Positions 1-6,795 are shown, counted from the first letter of the stretch. The stretch: DNA of 16,827 bases from Rickettsiales bacterium (GCA_031263295.1 JAISGC010000049.1:1-16827); one strand, 5' to 3'. The notes: a model not told the origin generated them from the sequence alone. Numbers and translations: made by a program.

Positions 1-1061
1 AATATTGTTCATTTTGACGGCCGAGCGCTCCGCGCGTTATAGTTGACCGTTCAATCAATCTTTTGTAATATCGAGGTGAGGGGTGGGGTCGATGTCCGCG
101 AGTTATAGTTGACCGTTCAATCAATCTTTTGTAATATAAGGGTCGATGTCCACAACGGCGCGACCCTGTTATAGTTGACCGTTCAATCAATCTTTTGTAA
201 TATGAGCTAATCGACCCCGTTGTCGACTGTGGTGTTATAGTTGACCGTTCAATCAATCTTTTGTAATATCGAGGTGAGGGGTGGGGTCTACGTCCGTAAG
301 TTATAGTTGACCGTTCAATCAATCTTTTGTAATATACCCTGACCGTCCCCGCGCTGGCCGAGGTGGTTATAGTTGACCGTTCAATCAATCTTTTGTAATA
401 TCAATTTGCACTTGTGCTTTGGGGTCAATGTGTTATAGTTGACCGTTCAATCAATCTTTTGTAATATGCGCACGGCCCGAGAACAAACGACGCGTATGTT
501 ATAGTTGACCGTTCAATCAATCTTTTGTAATATGAGTTCGAGAATGTTCTGGTGGCTTTTTCCGTTATAGTTGACCGTTCAATCAATCTTTTGTAATATC
601 CTGAAACGCGAATGGCCCGACGATTTTTCGTTATAGTTGACCGTTCAATCAATCTTTTGTAATATCGAGGTGGTGGGGGGTGTCTGGGTTCGCGAGTTAT
701 AGTTGACCGTTCAATCAATCTTTTGTAATATCACTATTAAAGAGTTGACAAGCCCCCTATTGTTATAGTTGACCGTTCAATCAATCTTTTGTAATATCGC
801 ATCAGCCCACTCTGCCGCCGCAGTATGGTTATAGTTGACCGTTCAATCAATCTTTTGTAATATCTCAATGCAAGAAAAAGGCGACCTCATAAAGTTATAG
901 TTGACCGTTCAATCAATCTTTTGTAATATAAATATGATAAACTTGCAGAGCGCTTTGTAGTTATAGTTGACCGTTCAATCAATCTTTTGTAATATCACTA
1001 TCAGCGGGCATCCGATGTCCGGATAGTTATAGTTGACCGTTCAATCAATCTTTTGTAATAT
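1..1061 (+). CRISPR. Type II-C-like CRISPR array, truncated at the left edge
   Basis: Sixteen complete, identical 36-bp repeats start at 36, 102, 168 and every 66 bp up to 1026. The first five bases (aatat) match the end of a seventeenth repeat, so the array continues beyond the window. All sixteen spacers (the first at 6-35) are exactly 30 bp. The repeat begins GTTATAGTTGACC and ends TTTTGTAATAT. A GTTNTAG start and an AT-rich end are typical of type II repeats; 36-bp repeats with 30-bp spacers fit type II-C. The orientation given is inferred from that family resemblance, so the array would be transcribed toward the convergent cas2-cas1 genes. The last repeat, next to cas2, shows no decay. 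The leader, if it lies upstream in this orientation, is outside the window. No anti-repeat (tracrRNA) was found by eye. Confidence 0.98.
1033..1061 (+). promoter_or_regulatory. Promoter embedded in every CRISPR repeat (last copy shown)
   Basis: Within each repeat, positions 8-13 are TTGACC and positions 31-36 are TAATAT, with exactly 17 bp between. This is a near-consensus sigma70 -35/-10 pair. The -10 ends on the last base of the repeat, so transcription would start about 6-8 nt inside each 30-nt spacer and leave a guide of about 24 nt. Published type II-C systems of Neisseria meningitidis and Campylobacter jejuni use repeat-borne promoters with the -10 at the same place. Activity here is inferred from sequence only. 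Confidence 0.7.
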
Positions 1062-1069
1062 ATCAACAG

Positions 1070-1109
1070 AAAAATCCTTGAAATCCTGCGGGGTTCCGGG
1101 GATTTTTTT
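1070..1109 (+). terminator. Terminator at the end of the CRISPR array
   Basis: Just past the last repeat, AAAAATCC (1070-1077) or AAATCC (1081-1086) can pair with GGATTT(TT) starting at 1100. The T-tract runs to 1109. This would stop crRNA transcription before it enters the antisense of cas2. The stem is AT-rich and the loop long, so it is a moderate rather than strong candidate. Confidence 0.5.
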
Positions 1110-1110
1110 G

Positions 1111-1134
1111 TAAAAAAAATCGCCGCTTTCGGCA
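1111..1134 (-). terminator. Rho-independent terminator of the cas1-cas2 operon
   Basis: Read on the minus strand right after the cas2 stop codon, GCCG, a four-base loop and CGGC form a short GC stem (1122-1133). It is followed by GAT and then a run of T (1112-1119 as A on the plus strand). It sits back to back with the array terminator. Confidence 0.7.
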
Positions 1135-1497
1135 TTAAAACATCAGCAATTGTCCGTTTTTCTCGCGGGCAAGTTCCTCATTGTCAACGCTGTTCTTGCC
1201 GAGAAATGTATCCGAGGTTACATACTGCTTGTCGGTGATATACAGAAATGAGACCGAGCTGTCTTCCGGTATCGCCCACCGCAAATCCCGCGCGGCGTTT
1301 TTCGCGGAAGACGCGTCGCGGCAGGCCTTGATATAAACCGAAAATTGCTTCATTGCGAATCCGCGATCCAACAAGACATTGCGAAATCGCGTCGCTTTTC
1401 TCTGCTGTATTTTCGTTCCGACCGGAATATCAAACATACAAATAACCCACATTGCGGACCATCCAGTTAAAATCTTCAATCTCTGCCGCCGCGCCAT
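1135..1497 (-). CDS. cas2: CRISPR-associated endonuclease Cas2
   Basis: A 120-residue protein. Cas2 dimers bridge two Cas1 dimers in the complex that inserts new spacers at the leader end of the array. The ferredoxin-like first strand is seen as WVICMFDIP, with Asp23 at the position of the conserved metal-site aspartate. It is followed by a basic helix (residues 29-46) and KQFSVYIKAC, the usual second strand. The length fits type II Cas2 proteins, which are often about 100-110 residues; Met16, just before the first strand, is a possible alternative start. The ATG at 1497 lies 2 bp after the cas1 stop and has no clear Shine-Dalgarno sequence, so translation is probably coupled to cas1. The gene points toward the array and ends at a hairpin terminator. 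Identification is firm from motif, size and position between cas1 and the array. Confidence 0.95.
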   Translation of the reverse strand: MARRQRLKILTGWSAMWVICMFDIPVGTKIQQRKATRFRNVLLDRGFAMKQFSVYIKACRDASSAKNAARDLRWAIPEDSSVSFLYITDKQYVTSDTFLGKNSVDNEELAREKNGQLLMF

Positions 1498-1499
1498 TT

Positions 1500-2393
1500 T
1501 CAGAACCGCAGTTTCGGAAACGCCAGCCGGACCGCCTTGTCCCGATAGCTTTTTTCAAGCGTTCCGACGAACTCATAAATACCATCGCTCATAGTCATAG
1601 TTCCGGCCAGGCCTTCGACGGGCGCAACCAGCAGGCCGGCCAGTTTTCGCTTCGTCTCCGGCGTCAGCTCCGGCGCGCCGCTTTCCGTCATTGCGAACAC
1701 GAGCGTATCTGCGGCCGGGCGGAACGGCTCCATCAGATCATCCGCCAGCGGCAGCTGGTCCATCTGGTTGCAGTGTTTTATCCCCAATTGCGGCAGCAGG
1801 CCGTTTCCGGCTATCGAGCGCGCGACTGCGCTGCGGATAATGATGTATGCGTAATTCAACAGGCGGTTTATGCCGACTTGATTTCTGTCGCGTATGAACG
1901 AATCTCCGAACAGGGCCTTGAAGTATATCTTCGCAGCGACGCCCTCGCAGTTTTCCCCGTCGTTGCTTTTCACATTGCGCGCCAGAATATTCAGCTTCGC
2001 AATGTCGGGCGATTCGGGCCGCAGCGCCGCCAGAGCGCGCGCCTGATTCGCGATTTTCTCTTCGATAATTTTCTTCCACAGGTTTTTGTTCAGCGGAATG
2101 CTGGCGGCGATTTGGCTGCGCACTCGCGGCGCCCCAAGCCAGTGGTTGGAATACGGCAGAATCATCGCGTTTGGAATGTATTTATCGTCGCACAATATAA
2201 AGCCGCCGCCGGAATCGCATATCGCGTTGATTATGTTCTTGGAAATCGTCGCCTGGTTCGCAGAAATTACAACTGACAAAATATTTTCAAGCGGGACCTT
2301 TTTCGCCGCCATTCTGTCGTCCACGCATAAAAATCCGCGGTCTAATGACAGCCTACGGCCATCGTTGGCAATTTCAATGATATTGTCTTGCAT
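1500..2393 (-). CDS. cas1: CRISPR-associated integrase Cas1 (type II-like)
   Basis: A 297-residue Cas1, the metal-dependent integrase that joins protospacers to the array. The catalytic set is visible: Glu150 in NCEGVAAKIYF, His207 in GIKHCNQ, and the acidic patch of LADDLMEPFRP (Asp218, Asp219, Glu222). This last motif is typical of type II Cas1. The start chosen is the ATG at 2393. An upstream TTG (2411) would add six residues but lies on top of the predicted -10 box. The promoter TTGACA (2428-2423) plus TAACTA (2406-2401) places the transcript start at or next to the ATG, so the mRNA would be leaderless. The order cas1-cas2-array matches type II-C, but the expected cas9 upstream is absent; the next gene is an AIPR-like protein. 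Confidence 0.97.
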   Translation of the reverse strand: MQDNIIEIANDGRRLSLDRGFLCVDDRMAAKKVPLENILSVVISANQATISKNIINAICDSGGGFILCDDKYIPNAMILPYSNHWLGAPRVRSQIAASIPLNKNLWKKIIEEKIANQARALAALRPESPDIAKLNILARNVKSNDGENCEGVAAKIYFKALFGDSFIRDRNQVGINRLLNYAYIIIRSAVARSIAGNGLLPQLGIKHCNQMDQLPLADDLMEPFRPAADTLVFAMTESGAPELTPETKRKLAGLLVAPVEGLAGTMTMSDGIYEFVGTLEKSYRDKAVRLAFPKLRF

Positions 2394-2793
2394 GAGTATA
2401 TAGTTATACAAAATTGCGATTATGTCAAGTTTAGTTTGGGGTAAAATCGCGCATATATTTTCTCGCGGCCGAATGCGTCATAAAGGCCTATGCTGTTTGT
2501 TTCTCTTCGTCTTGTCTTTCCAGGAACGGCCTTTGGAAACAGGAAGATCGGAATGCGCATCCGGCAAGTTGCCGCCGCTTCGTTTCAGACGCGCCGCGAT
2601 TTTTATGCCTGTCTCATCATCAACGAACTTTTGATTTTGTTTTTTCTCGTTCAGAGTTTTTATGTTATCCCTAAATGTCCCGCAGACTGTCATGACTAAT
2701 CCATTTTTTTAACTTAAAATCGGCAAAGTAATACTTACGCACGGCCCGGCCGCCATTATTATATTGGGGGCCGGGAGAGTGGGATGGTTGCAA
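2394..2793. other. 400-bp gap where cas9 would be expected; no convincing gene
   Basis: No recognisable protein is encoded here. On the minus strand an open frame of 71 codons (2693-2478, basic, no Shine-Dalgarno) overlaps a second frame of 46 codons (2560-2420) that ends at the cas1 -35 box with ...GLYDAFGREKIYARF. A single-base shift near 2490 would join them, so this may be a decayed 3' end of a longer gene. An inverted repeat CCCGGCC/GGCCGGG (2745-2751 and 2769-2775) follows the AIPR-like gene but lacks a U-tract on the minus strand, so it is a poor terminator. I looked for complements of the CRISPR repeat here and found none. Confidence 0.4.
2401..2428 (-). promoter_or_regulatory. Promoter of cas1-cas2
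   Basis: The minus strand carries TTGACA at 2428-2423 and TAACTA at 2406-2401, 16 bp apart (AACTAT at 17 bp is the alternative). Only 7 nt separate the -10 from the ATG of cas1, which predicts a leaderless transcript. Confidence 0.55.
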
Positions 2794-4119
2794 TCACACC
2801 ATCGACTTGACGATCTGCGCAACCGTGTCATAGCTCGCGTTGTTTTTACCCAAGTTTTGCGGATTCCAATTCGCGAATCTTACAAGCCCGGCGTATATTT
2901 TCATCAGATCGTCCAAATGTTCGTCAAAGAACTTTTTAGGATCCGTTTTCCAACTATACATACCATTGTCGTCTTTCTTGACCAATGCAGACAGACCGCC
3001 GCAAACCAATGGTACTATAAAGCCGTCCGGATAGTTGTAATCCGGATTTTCCCAGCCATAAAATTTGCTTTTTGAGGGCTTGCATTTTACGCACTGGATG
3101 CGGCCGAATGATCCGTCTTCGCGATTGTATTTTTTTCCGAACTCGATATAAACTCTGTCGAATACATACGGGATTTCACGCAACAGTTTCAATGCTGACT
3201 TTAATCGCTCGTCGGTGATTGTGATCTTGCCGGCATCTTTCTCGCTGTATTCCGGCTTTTTAAGCAGGGAGTTCAGCGTGCTGATGCATTTTGCCTTGGA
3301 GCTATATATGCTTGGCAAAGACACTTTTTCGGCAGTCGAATCAAAGTCCCCCAATACAATCCACGACAGAGCCAGAAGATCGCTAGAATTGACCTCGCCT
3401 TCCTCGCCGGTTTTCCATATTATCCTGCCCTTTATCGCCGGATCGAGAACCTCGTTCTTTATGAAATCATATAGCCCTTCTTTGTCTTCGACAGATTCTT
3501 CTTTTAATTGAGCGTTCGTATTGCGCGCCGCGCATATCTCTGCCAGTGTATCGTTAAAAGTAGCCCGCTCGTTTCTGTTGTCGATAGGCATCAGTATTTC
3601 GACCGTCACCTTTATATTCGCAATGCTGTCCGGCTCATCCGAGTTTTCTTGCAGATATTCGATTAAATCAGTATATTTACTGTGAAAAAGTTTTTCCAGT
3701 CCGTTGTCCCATTTCTTCTCGGCAATCGGCTCGCCATCCATCTGTCCCAGCAGATATTTTATTATGGCGAAAACATTATGTCCGCCGTCGAGTATCCCGA
3801 CAACATCAAGGGCATCATCGTCAAAAGTCAGCTCGAATCGTTCACGGTCCATCTCTTTGCAGTCCGACACGCCGACAAGAATGCCTTTACTCTTGAATGG
3901 ATACAGGCTTGGAGTATTCGCGAGAGTATCCATGATCTCTTTCGTTATACGGCTTTCTTTTGCCAATCTCGGATCTGCGGCCAGCCCAACTTCGCGAACT
4001 ATCCGTATCAGCGAGGCCAGCGTCATAAAGCCCGAAATCCTGGCAATATTCGCATTTTCTATTTTTTGGATTACAACCGGTTTTTGGAAGCGCACCGTAA
4101 CGCTTTTTGTTTTTGACAC
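2794..4119 (-). CDS. AIPR-like (abortive infection/phage resistance) family protein
   Basis: A 441-residue soluble protein. The order of motifs resembles the AIPR family: an N-terminal helical part with KEIMDTLANTP (60-70), KSKGILVGVS (77-85), and then the family-type DVVGILDGGHNVFAI (105-119) in place of the usual DGxQ or NGxQ signature. Next come a strand TVEILMPI and an asparagine-rich turn AARNTNAQLKEES. AIPR proteins are linked to phage-abortive phenotypes, but their biochemistry is poorly known. A CxxC pair (IQCVKC) lies in the C-terminal third. The GTG start at 4119 is supported by AAAGGAG six bases upstream. The gene has its own strong promoter and an 86-nt leader. Lying beside a CRISPR adaptation module, it fits a defence island. 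The family call is moderately secure; the function is not. Confidence 0.65.
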   Translation of the reverse strand: MSKTKSVTVRFQKPVVIQKIENANIARISGFMTLASLIRIVREVGLAADPRLAKESRITKEIMDTLANTPSLYPFKSKGILVGVSDCKEMDRERFELTFDDDALDVVGILDGGHNVFAIIKYLLGQMDGEPIAEKKWDNGLEKLFHSKYTDLIEYLQENSDEPDSIANIKVTVEILMPIDNRNERATFNDTLAEICAARNTNAQLKEESVEDKEGLYDFIKNEVLDPAIKGRIIWKTGEEGEVNSSDLLALSWIVLGDFDSTAEKVSLPSIYSSKAKCISTLNSLLKKPEYSEKDAGKITITDERLKSALKLLREIPYVFDRVYIEFGKKYNREDGSFGRIQCVKCKPSKSKFYGWENPDYNYPDGFIVPLVCGGLSALVKKDDNGMYSWKTDPKKFFDEHLDDLMKIYAGLVRFANWNPQNLGKNNASYDTVAQIVKSMV

Positions 4120-4212
4120 TTCTGTCTCCTTTAATGTTTAATGCAGCTATCCAGCCGCGCGCGTGACTCATCCGATTCACGGGACAACCAGCACCATGCT
4201 AGTTATGAGGGT

Positions 4213-4242
4213 AGTATATCATTTAATTATGCAAATTGTCAA
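4213..4242 (-). promoter_or_regulatory. Strong promoter of the AIPR-like gene
   Basis: The minus strand has a perfect TTGACA (4242-4237), an 18-bp spacer ending in TGA, and TATACT (4218-4213). Transcription would start near 4206, giving an untranslated leader of about 86 nt. The leader contains a short inverted repeat, GTGA and TCAC with a loop (4162-4179). The promoter is much closer to consensus than its neighbours. Confidence 0.7.
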
Positions 4243-4283
4243 TGGCAAAAATCATCGCGGTGAAATATCGGCGCAAGTTAAAG

Positions 4284-4312
4284 TTGACATTCGCGGCGCG
4301 ATGCCGGATACT
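4284..4312 (+). promoter_or_regulatory. Promoter of the Nudix gene
   Basis: TTGACA (4284-4289) is followed at 17 bp by GATACT (4307-4312). The predicted transcript start near 4319 lies 7 nt before the Shine-Dalgarno GAGGT (4326-4330), which excludes in-frame upstream start codons and fixes the ATG at 4337. Confidence 0.6.
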
Positions 4313-4336
4313 GGCGGGACAAAACGAGGTGCAAAG

Positions 4337-4798
4337 ATGGCGGAGCGGGCTACATTCAAGGGCGTTGCGAATCTGATAATAAAACAGGGCGACAGGATTT
4401 TATTATTTTATCGCACGGACGGATTCTTCAAGGGCGGATGGTGGGTTCTTCCGGCCGGTCATATCGAGCAGGGCGAGACCGCTATGGATGCGGCGCTGCG
4501 CGAGGCGAAGGAAGAGCTGGGCATCGGCATCCGACCGTCGGGCGCCGAGTTCGCGCATGTGGTCAGCAACTTGGCCAGTGGGACCGAGGCATTCGATTTC
4601 TTTTTCATAATCAAAAACTATTCGGGACAGATTCGCAACTGCGAGGGCGACAAGTGCGCGGAGATGAAATATTTTTCGCCCGAAGAAATCAAAGGGCTGA
4701 AAAACATCGCCACGACAACGCGGTTGGCCTTGTCCGCAATCGGCGACGGAATGAAATATTCCGAATGCCGCGCGTATGGCGGCACTGATGGTAACTAA
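4337..4798 (+). CDS. Nudix hydrolase
   Basis: A 153-residue Nudix-fold hydrolase, expected to cleave a nucleoside diphosphate linked to another group (X), with Mg2+ held by the helix glutamates. The full Nudix box runs from Gly41 to Ile63: G-x5-E (Glu47), then RE (55-56) and EE (59-60) followed by LGI. A strand with WWVLPAGHIE precedes it, as is usual. The substrate cannot be read from sequence. An open frame extends upstream to 4163, but the promoter at 4284-4312 and GAGGT at 4326-4330 select this ATG. The gene is divergent from the AIPR-like gene and converges on the KAP NTPase gene with 5 bp between stop codons and no terminator in the gap. It could be a sanitising enzyme or part of the neighbouring accessory genes. 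Confidence 0.93.
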   Translation: MAERATFKGVANLIIKQGDRILLFYRTDGFFKGGWWVLPAGHIEQGETAMDAALREAKEELGIGIRPSGAEFAHVVSNLASGTEAFDFFFIIKNYSGQIRNCEGDKCAEMKYFSPEEIKGLKNIATTTRLALSAIGDGMKYSECRAYGGTDGN

Positions 4799-4803
4799 TT
4801 TTA

Positions 4804-6771
4804 TCAATACTTGTCCTCAAAAAAGTTTTTGGCCGTAAGTTCTTCGCTCAATCCTGCGTCTGGCAATTTTTTTAGGCCATTTATATTTTCTGATAAAGCG
4901 CTCCAAAATAACTCCGCGGTTTTTTTAGCATCATTTTTATCATCCATCATCTCTTTGATTTTTGCTACAAGCATGCTGTTGGTATAATAGTAAGGTAATT
5001 TAACCTTAATTAAATTAGTTATGTTTTGCCATTTTTTGTAGTTTGTATCGCGTAAATTAAATACTTGCAGCTGTTTATTCTTATCTTCTAATAAAATATA
5101 CAAACATAAACTTTTATAATATCCGTTTTCGTCTCCTGGAAGATGATCTGTTAGTTCCTGTAAAAAATCTGATGCAGCGTTGATTTTATTTAACCAATAC
5201 GATAACAAGATTTGTTCAAAGTTTTTGTTTATAAAATTCTTATTTATCCTAAATAATCCGTTATCATCTGAGATGTTTTGTAATAATGAACCATACACTC
5301 GATGTTCTCCAAGGAAACTTAAAGAAACTTCATTTTTGTAGATAAGGTTCTTTATTTTTTGCAAAAGCCATCCAGAAGTTTCGTATGTTAAATTTTTTTC
5401 TATATACGAGCAAAAAACTGAATATTTATTCAAAACCTGTTTCATATTTTCAAACGATGAGAATGGCAGTTCATCATTTCGCATCAATCGTTCAATTTTG
5501 GCGACAATTCTGCGTTGCTGCGGTCTCCTATAATCCAACCAATGCCCAAGAAACAGCACATATTTTTCTGTTTCTGATAAAGGTTTGCTTGTATGTTCTC
5601 GTAAAAACCTTTCATAGTCAAAATTATTGCGCGTTAAAAAATCATAAATTACAGGAAATGGAACTAACCCAAAAGACTTGTTGGTTGTGAAGACATATCC
5701 GAATGGTTTTAATGCATTTTTTGTATCTGCGCCAAGCAGACGATCATAAAAAAATTGAAGTAAGTCGTTTTTTGTTGGGATATGTTTTTCCAATACTCCC
5801 AGCTCGGATTTTACAAAAATATATGTGATATATGACAATAAGTTGCCGATAGTGTTATCATCTAAATTTTCATACCCAAATGTTATGCGGCGAACTTTCT
5901 GGAAATTTTGCAATAGCTTGCTGAAAAATCTAAAGTTGTTAGCAAATCTTTGTATATTATCTCTAGCATCTTCCCGATATTTTTCCGGCTGTTGTTTCGC
6001 GATATGCAAGTTCTGATAAGTTTCTGTGATAAATTGCCTTTCATGCTTGGTCAAATCGTTAGTCTTTATAATGGATTCTAAAACTGAATCCGAATTATGC
6101 ACTAAAGAGACAGATACAACTTTTTCTTTAAATTCCTTCCAGTTATCAGCATGTTTTTTGCTCTGTTCATCATCATTGGATATTAAAAGCATGGAAAAAT
6201 TATTTTGCTTCAGGTTTTCAAAAAATCCCATAAACTCTTCTATATTGGAATTTACGGATAGGCGTTCGAGATCATCAAAGCAAAAAATGATTTTATTGCT
6301 ATTCAATATCTGAGCATAATCAATGTTGTCGTGATCAAATCCAAGAGTCTTATGCGCGAAATATCTTAAAATATGATTATGGAACAATAAGACTACGACC
6401 GAAGATACCAATAAGGCAGTAAAAATTATCCAGGTTTTATGCAATGCATAAGCATCAATAATCTGGAATGCAAATATGGATATAATAGAAGTCAACAAAA
6501 ATAGTAAAGCAAACGCGCTTGTAAACTCGAACACAGGCCCCTTAGTTAATATGGATTTACCTAGTATGTCTTTTTTGAGCTCCGAAACCGACGCTTTGCC
6601 AAATAGTGATATATAAATTGTTTTCTTTCTCAACTTATTTAATTTATATCGCACTGTGTCTCTGGGATTTTGATTATTATCCCATAAATAAGTTTTGCCA
6701 CTGCCCCAGTCGCCGTTCAGCGATACGACAGTTCCAGGCAGTTTTAGATATTGTGCGATTATATTTTGCAT
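4804..6771 (-). CDS. KAP-family P-loop NTPase with two membrane segments
   Basis: A 655-residue protein. Walker A is GDWGSGKT (20-27). TIYISLFGKASVSELKKDIL (51-70) is the characteristic KAP-type strand and helix. Walker B is IIFCFDDLER (161-170), followed by a sensor-like LLISND (195-200). Two hydrophobic segments (about 84-106 and 113-131) sit between Walker A and B, the membrane insertion typical of many KAP NTPases, so the ATPase should be anchored at the inner membrane with its catalytic part in the cytoplasm. The C-terminal 400 residues are helical and unrecognised. The ATG at 6771 is preferred over a TTG at 6813 because the -10 box lies between them. The gene is far more AT-rich than its neighbours, a sign of recent transfer. 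Some KAP proteins act in phage exclusion; a defence role here is inferred from context. Confidence 0.85.
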   Translation of the reverse strand: MQNIIAQYLKLPGTVVSLNGDWGSGKTYLWDNNQNPRDTVRYKLNKLRKKTIYISLFGKASVSELKKDILGKSILTKGPVFEFTSAFALLFLLTSIISIFAFQIIDAYALHKTWIIFTALLVSSVVVLLFHNHILRYFAHKTLGFDHDNIDYAQILNSNKIIFCFDDLERLSVNSNIEEFMGFFENLKQNNFSMLLISNDDEQSKKHADNWKEFKEKVVSVSLVHNSDSVLESIIKTNDLTKHERQFITETYQNLHIAKQQPEKYREDARDNIQRFANNFRFFSKLLQNFQKVRRITFGYENLDDNTIGNLLSYITYIFVKSELGVLEKHIPTKNDLLQFFYDRLLGADTKNALKPFGYVFTTNKSFGLVPFPVIYDFLTRNNFDYERFLREHTSKPLSETEKYVLFLGHWLDYRRPQQRRIVAKIERLMRNDELPFSSFENMKQVLNKYSVFCSYIEKNLTYETSGWLLQKIKNLIYKNEVSLSFLGEHRVYGSLLQNISDDNGLFRINKNFINKNFEQILLSYWLNKINAASDFLQELTDHLPGDENGYYKSLCLYILLEDKNKQLQVFNLRDTNYKKWQNITNLIKVKLPYYYTNSMLVAKIKEMMDDKNDAKKTAELFWSALSENINGLKKLPDAGLSEELTAKNFFEDKY

Positions 6772-6786
6772 ATTTAATGTTATGCT

Positions 6787-6795
6787 ATTATAGCA
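6787..6795 (-). promoter_or_regulatory. Extended -10 promoter of the KAP NTPase gene
   Basis: The minus strand reads TGCTATAAT (6795-6787), a perfect extended -10. A TTGAAA-like -35 lies about 15 bp upstream. Transcription would start about 8 nt before the ATG at 6771. The same nine bases occur at the promoter of the gene at 13696. Confidence 0.65.

Noticed and set aside
425..718. A 97-codon minus-strand frame with a repeated YYKRLIERSTIT motif
   Set aside because: It is the translation of the CRISPR repeats; 66 bp is a multiple of three, so the frame stays open across units.
1452..2276. 274-codon plus-strand frame opposite cas1
   Set aside because: Antisense to a clear Cas1 with catalytic motifs; arginine-rich, no ribosome site, no family resemblance.
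2395..2411. AACTATA upstream of cas1 as an anti-repeat
   Set aside because: Only seven bases complement the repeat and they coincide with the -10 region of the cas1 promoter.
2738..2748. 11-base match between spacer 468-497 and the intergenic region (self-targeting)
   Set aside because: An 11-base match is expected by chance for this number of spacers and this length of sequence.
2745..2775. Hairpin after the AIPR-like gene as an intrinsic terminator
   Set aside because: Seven-bp GC stem but a 17-base loop and no U-tract on the minus strand; not convincing.
3008..3057. tracrRNA-like string with ACTATAA followed by a TCCGGAT/ATCCGGA hairpin and T-run on the plus strand
   Set aside because: It lies within the AIPR-like coding region, the hairpin comes from codons for NPDYNYPD, and complementarity to the repeat is only about seven bases.
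4163..4336. Upstream extension of the Nudix gene to 4163
   Set aside because: The promoter at 4284-4312 and Shine-Dalgarno at 4326-4330 lie inside it; the extension has no Nudix-like sequence.
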